Notes under the pieces: model-generated | Database searches by the model: none | What the model was told of the DNA's origin: nothing | Seen by the model: the letters and a program-made list of their open reading frames with translations, nothing else | Assembly (NCBI GenBank): GCA_024195265.1 | Contig: JAJLRJ010000002.1 | Coordinates: forward strand, 126,888 to 190,887 | DNA from: Dendrophyllia cribrosa | Lineage: Eukaryota > Cnidaria > Anthozoa > Scleractinia > Dendrophylliidae | Direction: 5' to 3' | Length of the DNA: 64,000 bases | Translations under genes and position numbers: made by a program | Part shown: piece after piece, positions 1 to 56,189 of the stretch | How the letters are laid out: every line of letters begins with the position of its first letter | Numbering within the stretch: the first letter of the stretch is position 1

Positions 1-357
1 TAAATATGGGGCATAACTACAGAATACAGGGCCAATTTCCTAGGTATATTTGTTTATAGTGGCTCGGCGGCTCCACGGCTCGGCAGTCAAGTCCACTGGC
101 GAGCCGTCGAGCCGCCGAGCCACTCAGTAATATACCTTACTCTTTCTTTAAACACTCAAGCCGACTAGCGAGCCGTCGAGCTGCCGAGCCACTCTGTAAT
201 ATACCTTACTCGTTCTTTAAACACTCAAGTCTTAAGACTTACGTTTTGCTTATGAGACTTCCACTCTTACGTTTACTGTTTCACTGTCGAGATGCCGAGC
301 CACTTCAGTGATAGTCCTAGAAAATTGCCCCTGCATTCTGTAGTTGCTCCAAATATG
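1..357. mobile_element. MITE-like element with terminal inverted repeats and GC-rich internal repeats
   Basis: About 40 bases near 3-45 recur, with mismatches, as the reverse complement near 314-357; both contain CTACAGAAT and end at CCTAG-like sequence. The interior holds two or three diverged copies of a GC-rich unit (GAGCCGTCGAGC...CCGAGCCACTC) followed by AATATACCTTACTC. No protein is encoded. It looks like a non-autonomous DNA element. The left end may be cut by the window, so no target duplication can be judged. Confidence 0.6.
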
Positions 358-1497
358 GGCCACATGATGACGTAAATCACCGTCGCTAATCTCGCATAAT
401 TATAATGTGCGTGCAGTGAAACCAAATGAAATGAAAGGTGTTGACAGGCCTATCACAAATCCTACTACTACATGTAGTGTCTGGCTTGTTTGTTATGACC
501 TTTTTACAGTTTAGCCCTGATCAGTATGTCTTTCAAAATATCTACCCCTTATGTATGAAATAAGGGGAGGTTCTTTATAGATCCGTCTAAGCAAAGGTTG
601 TGATTCATTTGTCAATGAGGATGGATGTAGGATGTATCGTGTTACAAAGGATAACATTTCCTTGCGCGCTTTTATTTCTTAGTGCAATGGTTTATTATTT
701 CTGTTTCCATCTACATGTATGCCGTGAAAATATTGGCGAAAGAAACTGCCATTTTTGTCCCCGGCCATTGCGGTGCCGTGAGTCTGAAGGTAGTCTTTCC
801 CCTAAAAGCAGACTGATGATGATAATTACAGGATTCTTCCCATTTATCGCGGATAAATGTTCATTCATCCACACGTGCATGCGTGGCACCGTTTGAAATA
901 TCAGTGACTTGCCATATCCGGTCGGTAAATTGGCAAACACAGATTTAAAACCTCCTCACTGCAGATAAAACTATGAAGAGCCTGAAACCGACTTGCTGGT
1001 AACATCAAAACATTAAACATAGGACAAATAGATTGAACACAGAGTCAAACATTTTCTAACGACAGACAAGATTAATCCTCGCAACTGGCGACCATTTTGT
1101 TAAGTTGTGATTTTGAGTCACACTGCATAATTTAAAGCATAATTATGTAAAATTATCAAGTTGGCCAATCAGTGCTCCTGTCTTGATTCGGGACAGATTT
1201 ACGTCATCAGTATGGAATTTCTCAAAGTAAATCGCTGACGCTCTCTCACGCGAACGCCCCTAGCGGCCGGGAGCGATGAGAGGCGGCTGTATTCGCAGGC
1301 TAAGGTTATTTGTAAGCCTCTTAGTTTATCCACAGACATCAATTTAAAAAAAAAGCTAAATTGAGTGCCTGCCACTGTTCTGTCTAATAATTATTTAAAT
1401 CAATCAGTTTTTTCACTTTTAAAAGAACTTTTTAGGTTGCCTTATTATATTACTAATAATAATAATAATCTCTATTTATCCTACAAAATGGATCAGG
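358..1497. other. Non-coding, nothing recognised
   Basis: AT-rich sequence with only short open frames, no splice-flanked candidate exon and no clear repeat. An upstream PARG exon or 5' UTR could be here but I could not identify one. Confidence 0.5.
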
Positions 1498-1900
1498 TTA
1501 GTAACAAATGATATAAATCCATGAAATCCATGTGTAGTCAAGTCAACTTTAAACTACAATCAAGGACAAAAGTTCTTTGGATAAATGTTACAAAGTCCTC
1601 CCATTAACTACTTATTTAGTGTGACTGACCAATGAAGCCATGTTTTTCATTTAAAGTGCATCTTACCAACCCCACCCCTCCCCCCGAGACAATGTTGAAA
1701 TCCACAAATCATTTTTATTACACGGGCTCAACATTGTAAGGGGGTAGGGGTCGGGAAACAGACACTTATCGTTCGCGCGTAGGAAAACATTGTAAATGCA
1801 AATTCGTCCCAACCCTTTTGTCCTTGATTGTAGCTCACAGTCAACTTTATTACAGAATGTCAACTTTGTCACTGTCAACTTTGTTACGGAATTACTAACA
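1498..1900. mobile_element. Palindromic MITE-like element
   Basis: GTTAGTAAC near 1,498 is mirrored by GTTACGGAATTACTAAC near 1,890. CTACAATCAAGGACAAAAG near 1,553 is mirrored near 1,818. The centre is also palindromic (CCCCTCCCCC...AACATTG against CAACATTG...GGGGGTAGGGG). No coding potential. Confidence 0.6.
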
Positions 1901-2168
1901 TCTGCACATAGCAGAGGAGGAGGACAGTAAGGAAAGAAATGTCTCTTATCTACCTACACCACTGAAGATTTATATCAGCAGTCATTATCAAAAAAAAAGA
2001 TTTAAGCACAGAAACTTTTAAGTTACATGTACTTTCTATGTGCAGGTCAGGGGCAGTACTCTTTTTTTATAGGTTGGGGTGTGCCGCTAGAACGGCCATG
2101 AAAGCTTGCAATGAAAATGGTGTTTTCCTGTCTTCAAGCGTTTTTTGTCCTTTTCTTTGTGTTATTAG

Positions 2169-46420
<44,252 letters not shown>

Positions 46421-46556
46421 GAGGGTTGTGTGCATTGTGTCTTGGAGCCCTTGTGACATTTGCGTGACGCTTAGACGATCAAGTGTCACGAAAAGCGTAG
46501 ATCCAAATATATTTATATAACACATGGTTTGGACGGTACAAATTATTTTGTGACTT

Positions 46557-46640
46557 CTTGATATAGACACAGTGACGCTTGGGTTAGCTAAGTATTCTTG
46601 ATATAGACACAGTGACGCTTGGGTTAGCTAAGTATTCTTT
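46557..46640. repeat. Two-copy tandem duplication, about 42 bp
   Basis: TTGATATAGACACAGTGACG then CTTGGGTTAGCTAAGTATTC, twice; 3' of the PARG stop codon. Confidence 0.9.
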
Positions 46641-46686
46641 TTTACTACTCAACCCAGACATTTTAACAAAAGATTTTGTAACATAT

Positions 46687-46809
46687 TTTAGGATAAAAAA
46701 TGAGCGATATTAAAACATGACATTTCGACAACAGCATGTCACCCATTCATCCTTATATATATCGCCAACTATCTTGCAAATGTTTTAATATCGCTCATTT
46801 TTTTCCTAA
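46687..46809. mobile_element. Mini-palindrome (TTTTAGGATAAAAAATGAGC ends)
   Basis: About 30-base inverted ends containing GAGCGATATTAAAACAT and its mirror. Confidence 0.7.
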
Positions 46810-46957
46810 AACCCAGACACTGAAATGAAAAAAAAAATAAAATAAAATAAATAAATAAATATCAGTGTTTGCTTTCAGGAGTTAATCACTGGAAGATAAT
46901 ATGACAAACATTGTACGTAGAACAATTGGTATACTTGACTGGAACACTGGAAGATAA

Positions 46958-47426
46958 TAGTAGATAGGAAAAGCCGGTTCTGGTGCAACCCGGCCCCACG
47001 CTCAATTACGCGTTAAAATCTTCAAGACACTTCCTTGATTTTGACACAACTTCCATCAGCTATCTCAAGCGTAAGAATATCTTTAAAATGTTATGTATAA
47101 ACAAGACGAAGAGAAAAAGGGTTCTTTTGTGTTAAGAAATCACATAAAATAAAAAATGTTCCACTTTTTATTTTTCCCCTTTATTTTAATTCAAATAAGA
47201 AACCCTTTCACCCACGTCTAAGTCGCATAAAAAACTAAAAACGTTTCACTTATTAGTTTTTTAATGCGACTTTCAAATGCATTCAATCATTTTCCCCAGA
47301 TAAGTCCACGCCAATAAATAGTTCACAGAAGAGAAAACAAATAACAAGAAGAGAATTGAAGTTTTGAAAGCGTTTGTTTGGCGAGGGGGCCTTGGTTCCC
47401 CCAGAACCGGCTTTTCCTATCTACTA
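46958..47426. mobile_element. 469 bp element with 26 bp perfect terminal inverted repeats
   Basis: The terminus TAGTAGATAGGAAAAGCCGG plus TTCTGG is exact at both ends; ATA flanks may be a 3 bp duplication. The interior has its own small palindrome (CGCATAAAAAACTAAAAACG...). It abuts the virus-like element; the relation between the two is unclear. Confidence 0.7.
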
Positions 47427-47444
47427 TATATTACGCTATATTCT

Positions 47445-47620
47445 GGGAAACAAAATTCATTTCCCCAAATTCAGGGAGAAAAAAATTGAAATAAAAAAAA
47501 ATATTTTTTTAAAATCAAAATTCATTTCCCCAAATTCAGGGAGAAAAAAAATTGAAATCACAAAAAAATATTTTTTCAAAATCAAAATTCATTTCCCAAA
47601 AATTCAGGGTAAGCAAAAAT
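47445..47620. repeat. Three-copy AT-rich repeat next to the polymerase 3' end
   Basis: Units of about 60 bp with AAAATTCATTTCCCCAAATT, CAGGGAGAAAAAA and AAAATATTTTTT. Base composition matches the spacers inside the virus-like element, so it probably belongs to that element. Confidence 0.75.
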
Positions 47621-47631
47621 TCTGAAATGAA

Positions 47632-48132
47632 TTAGAAAACAACGTTCCCTTGAGCATTAAATTTCAATCCACATTCTTGTCTTAATTTTTCAGTTGGAAT
47701 GTGAAATTTGCTGGAGAGAAATGATATATCACTACTTTCTCGTTTTTGATATTTCAGTTTTCCCAAGAATCTATCAAGCTGTTTCATTTTCTTTTCCCAA
47801 CGATTTCTCTCTATATCTTCTTTTGTTGAACCCTCAATGTCTTCTTCTCTCAAACGCACTTTTTTCTTGAAATCTTGTTCTTCAATCTCCATTTTTTCTT
47901 CATCTTTCTTTATTTTTATTTTCCCAAGTCTCCAATGCCCCCAAGCTAATGTATCAATTCCATTTTCTAAAATCACTCTCTTATCGTCATTTGCAGACAA
48001 TGCAATTTTTGTCATTGCCTCAGTGAAAAGATGATGTTCTCTACTTCGAATCACATTTTGACTTCGAATCACATTTCCCTCCCCTCTCAAACATTTCACA
48101 AAGTTTTCATGTCTCAAATTCTTTTTAATCAC
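47632..48132 (-). pseudogene. pPolB C-terminal tail
   Basis: Minus-strand frame continuing the polymerase with IKKNLRHENFVKCLRG, then ALSANDDKRVILENGIDTLA and WGHWRLG, as is usual near the end of these enzymes. It then runs into a lysine/glutamate-rich tail ending at a TAA stop (47,632-47,634). Confidence 0.82.
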
Positions 48133-48139
48133 ATTTTTT

Positions 48140-48971
48140 CACTCCTTTTGCATTCTTTATTTCCCCGCCTTCGCTCATCTGGAAGGAATAGAGTTTTGGC
48201 CTCAATGCAACAAACTCTTTCATGATTTTTCCCCCGCATTCATCTTTCATCAAACCAATTTTCTTTTTGTTTTCTTTGAAGATGGGGAGAGAAGCTGGAT
48301 GATCTTTAGGAAAGTTATTTGTATCAAAGAGCTCTTTCACATCGTTCTCAATATCTTTAAAGAAATCATCTGTCCCAATCTCATAAACCAATGAATCTGT
48401 GTCTGTGTAAAGAACTTGCAAATCTTTCCACTTTTTCTTTGCATATCCATAGTGAAATTCATACATCAGAGTTTTGGAGAGATCCAGAATTGACATTCCC
48501 ACATAAACTGGTTTGTTCATGTAAACGCTTGTTTTCCCCATCTTCACAGAAATCAAAAATTCATCAAAGATTTTCACATCATTGAAGTTTGGCTTGTTGG
48601 CCAGTTTTTCTGCTCTTTCGCAATCTTTCACCAATTCAATGTTAACTCTTTTTCGCACATTCTCCATTGTTTTTCCGAAATTTGCATTGTTCACTAATTT
48701 GAAGAAATCTTGCTCAAATGCATTTTTCGCCTTTGCTCTCAGCGCAGTGTTCATTTCAATAAAAGATTTCATAAATGCTTCTTCTTGAAATGAAATTCCT
48801 CTCCAAATCTTTTTCAACTTCATTCCCAGGGAAAGATATAGTTTCAGATTTTCCCCATGTAAAACCATTCTTTCTTTATCCCGCAAATTTTGAGTTAACT
48901 TTGGAATTCCCCCCAACATCAAACTCTGGGGCCAAAAGAAAATCATTATGCTCATCATGCAGTTCATCTGG
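48140..48971 (-). pseudogene. pPolB fragment: motifs B and C
   Basis: Resumes at the other insertion boundary with PDELHDEHNDFLLAPE; the frame changes at the C6 run (48,909-48,914). Then IPKLTQNLRDKERMVLHGEN, motif B (FKLVNNANFGKTMENVRKRV), motif C (QVLYTDTDSLVYEIG) and LRPKLYSFQM. The frame is lost again at 48,134-48,139. Confidence 0.9.
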
Positions 48972-48994
48972 CACTGCACGAAATATTGGATTTG

Positions 48995-49615
48995 CTATAC
49001 CTTTGACTTTCATCAAAGGTGTGGTCAAATGTGGCATCGACTTTGACATCACCTTTGACGCGCGTCAAAGGTGATGTGAAATGTATAACGGCTTTGCATA
49101 TACCTTTGAGATGGGACAAAGGCGAAGTCAAATACGACGACGTGTTTGACTTCACCTTTGACGTGCGCCAAAGGTGAAGTCAAAGATATGACAGCTTTGG
49201 TATTCTTTTGATACCTGTCAAAGGCGAGGTCAAATGTGGAAACAACTTTGACTTCGCCTTTGACGCGCGTCACAGGTGATGTCAAATATATAACGGCTTT
49301 GCATATACCTTTGGGACGGGACAAAGGCGAGGTCAAAAACGACGACGTGTTTGACTTCACCTTTGACGCGCGTTAAAGGTGAAGTCAAAGATATGACAGC
49401 TTTGATATTCTTTTGGCCCCCTGTCAAAGGCGAGGTCAAATATGTAAACAACTTTGACTTCGCCTTTGACACGCGTCAAAGGTACAGTCAAAGATATGAC
49501 GGCTTTGGTATTCGTTTCTTTTGACATTTGTCAAAGGTGAGGTCAAACATACTAAGAACTTTGACTTCACCTGTGACGAGCTTCAAAGATGAAGTGAAAG
49601 ATACGACGGCTTTGC
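48995..49615. repeat. Left subterminal array of palindromic TTTGAC...GTCAAAG repeats
   Basis: About twelve palindromes, one every ~51 bp, alternating between a CGCG-centred form (CCTTTGACGCGCGTCAAAGG at about 49,050) and a weaker form, giving a ~102 bp higher period. Open frames on the minus strand here merely translate the repeat. Probable transposase-binding sites, by analogy with other CACTA elements. Confidence 0.88.
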
Positions 49616-49639
49616 TTTTATTTTGAACATCTTGTCACG

Positions 49640-49900
49640 TTTACTTACGATTAACTGACCAAAATGGCCGTCCCGAGCGGCCGGACGATAGACTGGAGCC
49701 GAGGCAGCCAGTTTCCCGCGCTTTCCGCCGGTTGCCATTTCTCTTTGACCAATCACAACCAAGATACATCTGACGCGTACAGAGTGAGTCGAAGAGAAAA
49801 AAATATTCTGATTTTCCTGCGTTCAGTTCGTTCAGAAGATCATTTGGATAATAATCTTTCCACCTTTCTTTGACTCAAACTTCACTTAAGATGAAAAGGT
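49640..49900 (+). promoter_or_regulatory. Possible transposon-internal promoter and first exon
   Basis: Just inside the left array is a GC-richer stretch (GCCGTCCCGAGCGGCCGGAC) ending in ATGAAAAGGTAAGT at 49,890-49,903, which reads as a short exon with a perfect splice donor. It occupies the place where CACTA elements start their transposase transcript. No TATA box is clear. Confidence 0.3.
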
Positions 49901-50770
49901 AAGTCTCTTTGACATTTAAAAAATTAAATTAAGCCTTAAACAAAATCTAAGAGTTCTCAAGCGTTCCAACACGGATATTTGCTTTCTCAGACTTCTATTA
50001 AACTTGCCGTAAACAAACAGAATGAACTTTATTTATTTCCAGCTAATCCTTTTTGTATATAAAATGTTAGCTTTTGATGCTTGTTTATGAAATACAAGGT
50101 CACCAAACGAGGCTATTTAGTGAACTGTTTATATTAATGACAAACCCTGGATATCCGTTTTATTCATCAATAATTTTATTTGTCATTTGCAACTGAAAAT
50201 GGCGGGATACCAGTTTGTAGAAAACCGAATTGTTTGTTCATAATACTTAAGCTTAAAATAGCACTTCAACATCGCATATTTCATTTGTGATACACAATCT
50301 TGCTACAGGGAATGTTGAAGTTTTTGCTGCATAGAACATTGAGCTCCATGTTTAAAAACTAATTCATATGTTTTGGGTGCATCACATTTAACTTGATAGA
50401 GTCTAAATAATGGTCGCAGGCACCATGCTTACAATTTACAATTTACAACCTACAATTTTTTTCTTTACAAGTGGTGAGTTCTTCTGTTCTACTTTTAGTT
50501 TTACATTTGGGTGAAATTAATATTAATTTCTAACAAAGATACATTTTACTGTTCCAACAGTATAAACTAATAACATTTTCAGATCAGATGCCCAATAAAG
50601 ACAGTCAGTTTATTAAAAAGTCATGTAATTATATTATTTGATTTTCCAGCAACCTCCCATTAAATTGGACACTGCTTTGTTTCAAATCTTGGTTTTTCTT
50701 TTTGCAAGCACAATGTTATAATTGCCTTAGTATGTTTATTTGAAAGTAATTAATTTTATGTGTAAACAGG

Positions 50771-50888
50771 CATGAAAATTTGAAGAGCAAAGATGTCTTG
50801 CTGGGCTGTTACCAAGTCAGCTTGCCGTTGGCAGCTACACGTGTCTGGTTATTCAATCAAAGAATGCGATGATCAGAAGACCAAAGAA
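50771..50888 (+). other. Candidate internal exon of the CACTA-like element
   Basis: Preceded by TTTATGTGTAAACAG and followed by GTAAAT. It has an ATG at 50,792 opening a 32-codon frame (SCWAVTKSACRWQLHVSGYS). No match to a known family is recalled; it may be a transposase remnant or captured host sequence. Confidence 0.3.
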
Positions 50889-50899
50889 GTAAATATTTC

Positions 50900-51950
50900 T
50901 CTATAACTTTCAAGAGTGTAAAGAGCCACTGAACAGATCATGCTTAAACGCAAGACACTTTTCAGGTTCCATTAGAACGAGTGAACATATTAGCCACCCT
51001 TTCGGTCCCAAGAATGCTTGATTATTTTTAAAGCAGCAGTTAACGAAAATCATTACGAAAAAATCAGTTAATTTATTAATACTTAAAAAATTAAAATTAA
51101 TGAAAAATGATTAAAACAAATATACAGGTAAAGGAAATGATGTAAGTTAAGAGAATCGCTTGTCATACTTCCACATTCAAAAAATAATTCAAGCTTCAAG
51201 AAATGAATGGATGTACAGTATCGCATCGAGCATACGTAAACAATCATGTGAAAACACGACCTTTATATTTTGGTATAAAACATGCCATGATTGTTCAAAC
51301 AAATATGTGTGACTTAGCCTGTTCATAATCTGAGAACTTTAATTTGCATTCAAAGTGATTATAACTTAAGTTTGAAAGAAAAGACAAAAAGGCGGCTGTA
51401 AATGCATGGATAACATTTTCAGGGCACAAACAACTTCAACTGATATTGCAATTAAAATGCATGCCTGTTTGCCGAACTCATTTCTGATCTAGAGTCAGGT
51501 GAGATTAGGTTCACCTAATGCATAAATTATGTTACAGTCACACCACACTTGAAACCTACTTCACAGTCAGGTTTTCATGCCACATATGGTCTTGAAAAGA
51601 TGCAACAAACAGTATATTGTCTTTTCTTCAACTTTATAACAAACTAACTATAATGCATGTGTAATTTTGTAATGATAACAAGTGGGCAGATGACAAAATG
51701 TGTTGTCGTCTCAGTGAAATTCATCTCCTGTAAAAAATTCTTGTCACGGAAAACATTATTTCATTTCAGCACCTGAAATATGATCTTATGTACTGATTTC
51801 GTGAAAGCCGAAATTTGACACTGAAAATCCACAAAAAAAATACTTGAATTTTACCATAAACGTTCATATGGTAGTTAATTAATTTTTAAACTTTTTAAAC
51901 ATAGCTGTGGCTCATAACTTGTTATATGTATGACTGATATACATGGCAGT
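50900..51950. other. Transposon interior, nothing recognised
   Basis: AT-rich sequence with no long frame, repeat or inverted structure. Confidence 0.45.
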
Positions 51951-52017
51951 ACAGTTAATTGGCAGGGATGAGTTATTGTTGGCTTTCGATTGCCGTCAGC
52001 AACCATGTAGCAATTAA

Positions 52018-54271
52018 GGAGGCTCGTACCCATTTCTCAAGTCCACACCCTTTCAATTTTAATGGGCCATATCTTTTGTTGTTGCGCATAAAAAGACAAG
52101 CCACTTTGCATGCAAACACACAATACACTGAACTTTATGTGAGTATGGGATTTGTTTACATCGGTGCTTCCATGGCAACAGAATGGTGATCCTCCGAAAT
52201 TCACAAAATGCGGAGTTTCTCTAGATCGAGAGAATTTTTTGTAAAACCCGCTACTGGACTAATTGATTAGACCATGGGCTTCAACTGGACAAAGTTTAAA
52301 AGAAATGTATGAGAGCGTTTTTGAAATTTTGGGGGATGAAGTTTTGGGGATTGTAAATACAGTGAAAAACATACTATCGACCTTATTGGCTAATATTATC
52401 TAAAGAAAACGATGCGCGATGGGAATGCAGTTTCGTCTCAAAATAGTTTGACTCCATTTGAAATAGTGTGGGAAAAAGTGAGGGGGTTGCTTTGGCCGAT
52501 TGCGAGAAAGAAGGATTTGATTAGCGTACGTTCAGCTGCTTAATACATTAGATAGGATGATAGGATTAAATTATAATTAGTATAAAATTTGTGTAACGCG
52601 CTTTTGATCATTTTAATGTTAAAAGGCGCTATATTAAGTGAATAAATTATTATTATTATCATTATCATTGTTGCCATTTTTGTATGTAATTTGGTCTACG
52701 CCTACAAATGTGATAATAATTTGGAAACAGCGAGATAATTTTTTTTTAATTGACAATCTGGAAATTAATTATCAATTTATATGGCCCGCAAGTTTCAAGG
52801 GCATTGAAGACAAGCAAGGCAATAAAATAGGGCCCCCAATGTACCAATTTACTCCCGCAGATTTTGAGTTTACAAGTGAGAGTCCTCATTATTCACGAGT
52901 ATTGTCTTAAAGTTTCATCAGATCCACGTGCAAAACTTTAGCAAAAAAAATTATTTGCATCGAACAGAACGCTCGATTGCTTTCCGAAGAATTTTCCGAA
53001 ACATGCTAATAACTGGCTTGCGTTACGAATAGCAATGACAACAGTACTGATGAAGACAACGTCGGAAACGTCACGTTTAATTTCATCAAGTGGGATGCAG
53101 AAATAACACGCTTTGGCAATGGTTTATGATTGTCTCACTCTGGTTATTTGTTGCAATCGGCGTAGCATCTGTTACTTATTTAGATATAATATAGCGCAAA
53201 GCAAAATTCTCAGCTAAAATATAAAATTGTCACACTGTTCTTGCGTGGGACATAAGAAGCATTGTTTCTGTATTTCGTTTATAAATTTGCAAATTGGGAT
53301 ATGTTCTTCTTGTCCTGCAATTTTACAGAGACCCTAGGTATGGCTGCATTACAGCGTAATTGCGCGACATCAAGTGCGTAATGTTATTATAATTCTCAAG
53401 CCAGTTATTAGCATGTTACGGAAAATTCTTCGGAAAGCAATCGAGCGTTCTGTTCGATGCAAATAAACCTTTTGCTAAAGTTTTGTACGTGCATATGAAA
53501 CTTGAAAACAATACTCGTGAATAATGAGGACGCTCACTTGTAAACACAAAGTCTGCATGAAAACATTGGTACATTGGAGGCCCTATTTTATTGCCTTGCA
53601 TGTCTTCAATGCCCTTGAAACTCGCAGGCCATATAAACTGATGATTAATCTCGAGGTTGTCAATTTAAAAAAAAAAAATTATCTCACGGTTTCCAAATTA
53701 TCATCACATTCATAGGCTTAGCCCAAACTACATACAAAAATGGCAACAATGAGCAGCTGAACGTACGCTAATCAAATCCTTCTTTCTCGCAATCGGGCAA
53801 AGCAACCCCTTCACTTTTTCACACACCAATTAAAATGGAATCAAACTACTATGAGATGAAACTGCATTCCCATCGCGCATCGTTTTCTTTAGATATTAGC
53901 CAATTATGTCGATAGTATGTTTTTCACTGTATTTACAATCCCCAAAACTTCATCCCCCAAAATTTCAAAAACGCTCTCATACATTTCTTTTAAACTTTGT
54001 CCAGCTGAAGCCCATGGTCAAATCAATTGCTCCACTAGCGGGTTTTACAAAAATTCTCTCGATCTAGAGAAACTCCGCAACTTGTGAATTTCGGAGGATC
54101 ACCATTCTGTTGCCATGGAAGCACCGATGAAAACAAATCCTAAACTCCCATAAAGTTTAATGTATTGTGTGTTTGCATGCAAAGTGCTTGACCTTTTATG
54201 CGCTACAACAAAAGATATGGCCCATTAAAATTGAACGGGTGTGGACTTGAGAAATGGGTACGAGCCTCCTT
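52018..54271. mobile_element. TTAA-flanked giant palindrome (GGAGGCTCGTACCC ends), 2.25 kb
   Basis: The left arm (about 52,019-53,035) and right arm (about 53,395-54,270) are close reverse complements, from GGAGGCTCGTACCCATTTCT to GCTAATAACTGGCTTG. A ~360 bp unique spacer separates them. TTAA occurs at each outer edge. Short open frames (52,638-52,910 +; 53,416-53,601 -) are mirror images and not genes. Confidence 0.85.
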
Positions 54272-54453
54272 AAAGGATATAATCCTGTTGCAGGCAAGAA
54301 ATTTGTAATTTCTGTAAAACCCTAAAAATCAGAATCTCTTACAGGAATAATATTATTTATCACTTACTTTATATCATTTTTAGGTGCAACTGCCAAAGTC
54401 CAAAATAATTCATTCCAATTAATCTTTTCGTGAAATCCTTGAATTAAGTCTTT

Positions 54454-55625
54454 AAGGTAGTTCTCTCCTAGGCTCCAACCGGCATACTTCAAAGAGCTCA
54501 AAAGCTAGTTTTCCTTCTTTGCAGTTAAACGATTTTCACACACATGTTGACCAAATGATTGAAGTTTGAAATAGTGGGTGTGGCTTGGTACTCGCCATTA
54601 GTATGCTCATGTTATGAGGAAATCCCGATAAACAGTTTTTAGAGCTGCTCTCTAAAAATGCGCTTATACATAATCTTACTTTAGCTCAATGAATCTGAAT
54701 TTGATATCAGCTGTTAGGCTAAGATGAAAGTTTTGGAGGATGCTCTTTTTATGCTAATCAGCGTTTCCATAGTAATGGTAAACAAATATGGCGAAAAACA
54801 GTTTTTCCTAATTATCTTTCGATTTTGGGGCTACCCGCGATAAGCGAATAAATTTGCTATAATCTACACAGTATAGCACACTAAATTGGAAAATTTCAAA
54901 TAAATTAAACTGTTCGATTTTGAATAAATTGCTGAAACATTTTTAACACGTGTTTTTTCATGTTTGAATTAAAAGTGGTCATTACATTCCATAGGTCTCA
55001 CAAATTATCATTAAATTACCAAAGAAAGTTCCTCATGCGATCAGACTTAAATCTGATTACTCCCTGCAAATAGCTCTGACTAACTCCTCGGCAATAAAGA
55101 GATCGAGCTTTTCATTCAAATGCAGTTTTTCTTGACGTTTTCCCTCTTTTTAAACTGCACTTGAATGATAAGCTCGATCTCTTTATTGCCGATAAATTAG
55201 TCAGAGCTATTTGCACGGAGTAATAATGTAAGTCTGAGTAAACTTTCTGTGATAATTTAATGATAATTTGTGAGACCTATGAAATGTTTTAACCGCTTAT
55301 ATTTTAAACATGAAAAAACACGTATTAAAATGTTTAAGGGATTCAAAATCAAACAGTTTAATATGTTTGAAATTTTCCCATTTAGTGTGCTACACTGTGT
55401 AGATTATAGCGCATATATTCGCTCGTCGCGGGTAGCTCCAAAATCGAAAGATATTTAGGAAAAACTGTTTTTCGCCATATTCGTTTACTGTTGCTATGGA
55501 AACGCTGATTAGCATAAAAAGAGCATCCTCCAAAACTTTCATCTTAGCCTAACAGCTGATATCAAATTCAGATTCATTGAGCTAAAGTGTATATGCGCAT
55601 TCAAAAAGGGAAGTGTGACCCCCCC

Positions 55626-55656
<31 letters not shown>

Positions 55657-55680
55657 AAAAAAACTACTTGGAGCCACCTT
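54454..55680. mobile_element. Second TTAA-flanked palindrome, 1.2 kb
   Basis: GGTAGTTCTCTCCTAGGCTC near 54,455 and TTGGAGCCACCTTAA near 55,668 mark the ends. Arms share TTGATATCAGCTGTTAGGCT and CTAATCAGCGTTTCCATAG with their mirrors at 55,500-55,580. The inner part is also palindromic (GCTCGATCTCTTTATTGCCG and mirror, 55,090-55,190). A C/A homopolymer run interrupts the right arm. Confidence 0.8.
55619..55663. repeat. Homopolymer block: 28 C then 17 A
   Basis: Uninterrupted runs in the right arm of the palindrome; the equivalent left arm has no such tract. Length is unreliable in any assembly. Confidence 0.9.
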
Positions 55681-55699
55681 AAGAAAATTATTTTGAAGT

Positions 55700-56180
55700 A
55701 CTCTTTTGGTCCCGAATCGCTGATCACACGTGTGAGCGTTAGAAAAAGAGAAATTTCTTAGCCTTGCAGTTTAAACAAATAATCCAAGCGGCTCGTGATA
55801 TTTTGGGACAATTTTAAAATATTACTCGAGGTATTTATACCCCATTCAAATACCCCTTGAAACCATTGTATTACCTTTACTAATTTGCTTCTTATTAGTA
55901 CTACTGCATGATAATTTTGTGACACATTTGTTCACTATTGCAGTTAAGGCCTCATTAATTAATTTTTAATTCAACCATGTATTTTCTGATACTATTTGAA
56001 ACAGTTATAGCACTTTTAATTTAGTACAGAGTGTATTCTGCTTTAATTTTGACGTCATTAAAATTGAATTTTTAAAACAGTCATCATGGTCTGTATATTT
56101 ATCATTATGAATATTGCTGACGTAACACCAGTATTTTTTAATAATTTAATTTAAATTTCTAAAAGTGGTCAAGATATTTG
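55700..56180. other. Transposon interior, nothing recognised
   Basis: AT-rich sequence between the palindrome and the right subterminal array. Confidence 0.45.
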
Positions 56181-56189
56181 ACACTTTTC

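Noticed and set aside
48964..49472. Minus-strand proteins with repeated FDFAF and TRVKGEVK
   Set aside because: They are translations of the palindromic subterminal array of the transposon.
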